Source: SW132 sp038150125
GTDB taxonomy: Bacteria; Bacteroidota; Rhodothermia; Balneolales; Balneolaceae
NCBI RefSeq assembly: GCF_038150125.1
Contig: NZ_JBBVMF010000001.1
Location: 248,001-312,000 of the forward strand
DNA: 64,000 nucleotides
Direction of reading: 5' to 3'
Shown here: positions 62,243-64,000 of the stretch, one piece after another
Position numbering within the stretch: position 1 is the first letter of the stretch
How the letters are laid out: the number at the start of each line of letters is the position of its first letter
Position numbers and translations under genes: made by a program
Notes under the pieces: model-generated
The model's database searches: none
What the model was told of the DNA's origin: nothing
What the model saw: the letters and a program-made list of their open reading frames with translations, nothing else

Positions 62243-63207
62243 CGGGGAATCCGGTTATATATCAATTCAAGGAGAACATCACCCACGGCCTGGAGAGTGG
62301 TTCGATCTATAATTTCCATTGTATCGTTTTGGGTGTGCCAGTACGGGGGAAATTGGACAGAACCATTTTCATTTACTGAGTGATGGATGATATTAATCAT
62401 ATTTATTCCCGCCTGCTGCTGTACAATAATATGATCATCTGCCACCGCCCCACCTCTTTTATTTATAAACAAATCACTGTAACCCTTTATTTCAGCAATC
62501 TGCCAGATCTCATTAACCAGGTTGGGAGCGGATCTCATAGAATAACTCTCTTTGTAAAACACGGCATCCTCGCCACCTACCATATCAAGCAGAATACCGA
62601 ATCTCGGATTATAACCGGGAACAGGCGGGTTATTACTCCAGTGGCGGGCACCCAAAAAATAGTTATCGAGATCGGAGACTTCGCCGTAATCTTCTCCGTC
62701 AAAAAGGATGATGTCGACGCCAATTGGTACGTCATTCTCTTTAAAAATCTGTGCCAATTCAAGTAAAACGCCAACGCCGCTGCCGCCGTCATCTGCCCCC
62801 AGGATCGGGCTTCCGGAGTCTAGTGAGTCATTTTCAGCCCGTGGCCGGGAATCCCAATGTGCCGCCAGCAGAATTCGATCCTGGTGCTGCAGTCCGAATC
62901 CGGCTAAAATATTAAACATCGTTAGTGTATCGCCATAAACAACCTGTTGAAACTCCTGGACAAACACACTGTTTTCTCCGGCAGACGCCTCAAGTTCAGA
63001 TCTCAGATAATCTTTTGCCTGAACATGTGCCTCAGAGTTTGGAACTCTCGGCCCGAGCGATACCTGCTCATCAATAAAATTGTAGGCGTTATCAGAATCA
63101 AACGAAGGTACGTTTCTGCCCTGTCGTTCAAACTCAAGATTGGCTTCCTGATCTCCGCAAGAGATCAATAAAACTGTTGCTAATAGCAGTAATAGTATGG
63201 ATTTCAT
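62239..63207 (-). CDS. M28 family metallopeptidase (lipoprotein)
   Basis: A 322-residue envelope peptidase. The lipobox I-S-C-G gives Cys17. Zinc ligands are H in L-A-A-H-W-D-S-R-P, D in G-A-D-D-G-G-S-G-V-G, E/D in F-D-G-E-D-Y-G and the C-terminal H near N-I-I-H-H-S, as in M28 aminopeptidases/glutaminyl cyclases. It overlaps both neighbours by four bases. It may be either an aminopeptidase or a glutaminyl-peptide cyclotransferase; the sequence alone does not decide. Confidence 0.9.
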   Translation of the reverse strand: MKSILLLLLATVLLISCGDQEANLEFERQGRNVPSFDSDNAYNFIDEQVSLGPRVPNSEAHVQAKDYLRSELEASAGENSVFVQEFQQVVYGDTLTMFNILAGFGLQHQDRILLAAHWDSRPRAENDSLDSGSPILGADDGGSGVGVLLELAQIFKENDVPIGVDIILFDGEDYGEVSDLDNYFLGARHWSNNPPVPGYNPRFGILLDMVGGEDAVFYKESYSMRSAPNLVNEIWQIAEIKGYSDLFINKRGGAVADDHIIVQQQAGINMINIIHHSVNENGSVQFPPYWHTQNDTMEIIDRTTLQAVGDVLLELIYNRIPR

Positions 63208-63977
63208 GAGCCGCGGTCCACCATCGTTGCGGCCGACTGCTGTACGGGGTAAACGATTGAATCCATAATATTGACGTGATCCGGCCTGCTTGCCATAAAC
63301 AAAACCATTTCTGCGATATCCTTTCCGGTAAGCGGCTTCATTCCTTCATACACCTGATCGGCGCTGGTGTCATCTCCCTTGAAACGAACATTGCTAAATT
63401 CTGTTTCCACCAGGCCCGGTGATACAGAACCCACCCGAATGGCGGTGCCGTGCAGATCTTTTTTTGTTGATTTGGTGATGGCATCAACCGCATGTTTCGT
63501 GGCGCAGTAAACCACTCCGCCGGCATACGCTTCGTGCCCGGCAATCGATCCGATGTTGATAATATGACCGCTGTTCCTGTTTTTCATGCCGGGTGCGACC
63601 AACCGAGTCATGGTCAACAGACCTTTTAAATTTGTATCAATCATCCGGTCCCAGTCCTCAAATTTGGCCTGATCAACTGGATCTTTTCCGACAGCGAGCC
63701 CGGCATTGTTGATGAGAATATCTACCGGATGAGACAGGTTGTCTACAAAGTTGGAGCAAGCGTCGCGATCACGAACATCAAATGAACTGATCTCAACATT
63801 AATATAATGAGAGTTTTTTAGTTCATCTCTCAGCGATTCAAGCCTATCCTGACGCCGGCCGGTCAGAACTAAATGTGCGCCTGCTTCAGCGAATAGTTCC
63901 GCACAGGCCTTCCCGATACCCGACGTGGCGCCGGTTATTACTGCCCATTTGTCTTTTAACCGGTCTGTTGAGATCAT
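63204..63977 (-). CDS. SDR family NAD(P)-dependent oxidoreductase
   Basis: A 257-residue short-chain dehydrogenase. The cofactor motif is T-G-A-T-S-G-I-G near residue 15, with R-R following the second strand, which favours NADPH. The N-N-A-G strand is at ~90 and the catalytic Ser-Tyr-Lys is in I-N-I-G-S ... Y-C-A-T-K-H. It resembles the YdfG/serine-dehydrogenase-like group. It is the first gene of the SDR-M28-prmA-ppx operon, whose promoter must lie in the last 23 bases or beyond the window. Confidence 0.92.
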   Translation of the reverse strand: MISTDRLKDKWAVITGATSGIGKACAELFAEAGAHLVLTGRRQDRLESLRDELKNSHYINVEISSFDVRDRDACSNFVDNLSHPVDILINNAGLAVGKDPVDQAKFEDWDRMIDTNLKGLLTMTRLVAPGMKNRNSGHIINIGSIAGHEAYAGGVVYCATKHAVDAITKSTKKDLHGTAIRVGSVSPGLVETEFSNVRFKGDDTSADQVYEGMKPLTGKDIAEMVLFMASRPDHVNIMDSIVYPVQQSAATMVDRGS

Positions 63978-64000
63978 AATGAATTAGCCCTGCAAATTTT

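Overview
The window looks like a stretch of a marine or saline Bacteroidota/Balneolota-type chromosome. The gene content points that way: Lon with an acidic N-terminal extension, a one-gene lemA-htpX pair, several SusC-independent beta-barrels and lipoproteins, a GMC/gluconate-dehydrogenase pair and a PQQ-type sugar dehydrogenase. Shine-Dalgarno sequences are weak or absent at most starts. Genes run on both strands, intergenic spaces are short, and dispersed palindromic repeats sit between genes. No rRNA, tRNA or CRISPR array was recognised.

Region 1 (1-24.3 kb) is mostly housekeeping: the tail of a UvrD/PcrA helicase, an outer-membrane barrel, lon, rsgA, a second barrel, polA, a UspA protein, nfo (endonuclease IV), ppa, prfA, purK-purE, an NlpE-like envelope protein, a HAD phosphatase next to a BatA/B-like VWA protein, an AlkA-like glycosylase, a quinone-oxidoreductase/serine-hydrolase pair and a thioesterase. 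Region 2 (24.3-32.2 kb) is accessory: lipoprotein, membrane protein, HExxH protein, a serine hydrolase with a cysteine-rich N-terminus, and a GMC oxidoreductase with its gluconate-dehydrogenase-type small subunit.

Region 3 (32.2-41.2 kb) is an island, visibly more AT-rich through 33-39 kb. Its core is a two-gene minus-strand unit: a 1589-residue trypsin-like protease/STAND NTPase and a ComEC-like metallo-beta-lactamase-fold protein, overlapping by 14 bases. This resembles type 1 AVAST (Avs1) anti-phage systems. Around it lie a doubly truncated TolB/cyclase-like pseudogene, a beta-barrel remnant, a truncated Fic domain with a degraded catalytic motif, an unlisted 56-residue ORF carrying a Fic-inhibitory SxxxEG motif, a Phd/VapC toxin-antitoxin pair, two short tandem arrays with a shared leader, and attC-like inverted repeats placed just 3' of minus-strand genes.

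Region 4 (41.2-64 kb) returns to core genes: an MFS transporter, an ArsC/Spx-like protein, a DUF3108 protein, dut, an S9 peptidase, a stand-alone integrase SAM-like domain beside a large hairpin, lemA-htpX, nei, PQQ sugar dehydrogenase, a CvfB-like protein, a GNAT-nitrilase fusion, a sigma factor, a barrel, and the tightly packed SDR-M28-prmA-ppx operon.

Two mobile repeat families stand out. One is a roughly 397-bp non-coding fold-back element present three times, with terminal inverted repeats and 8-bp target duplications (perfect at two copies). The other is a set of CCCC(T)CC-type palindromic elements, three of them framed by CTGAGTTCGATT-like termini.
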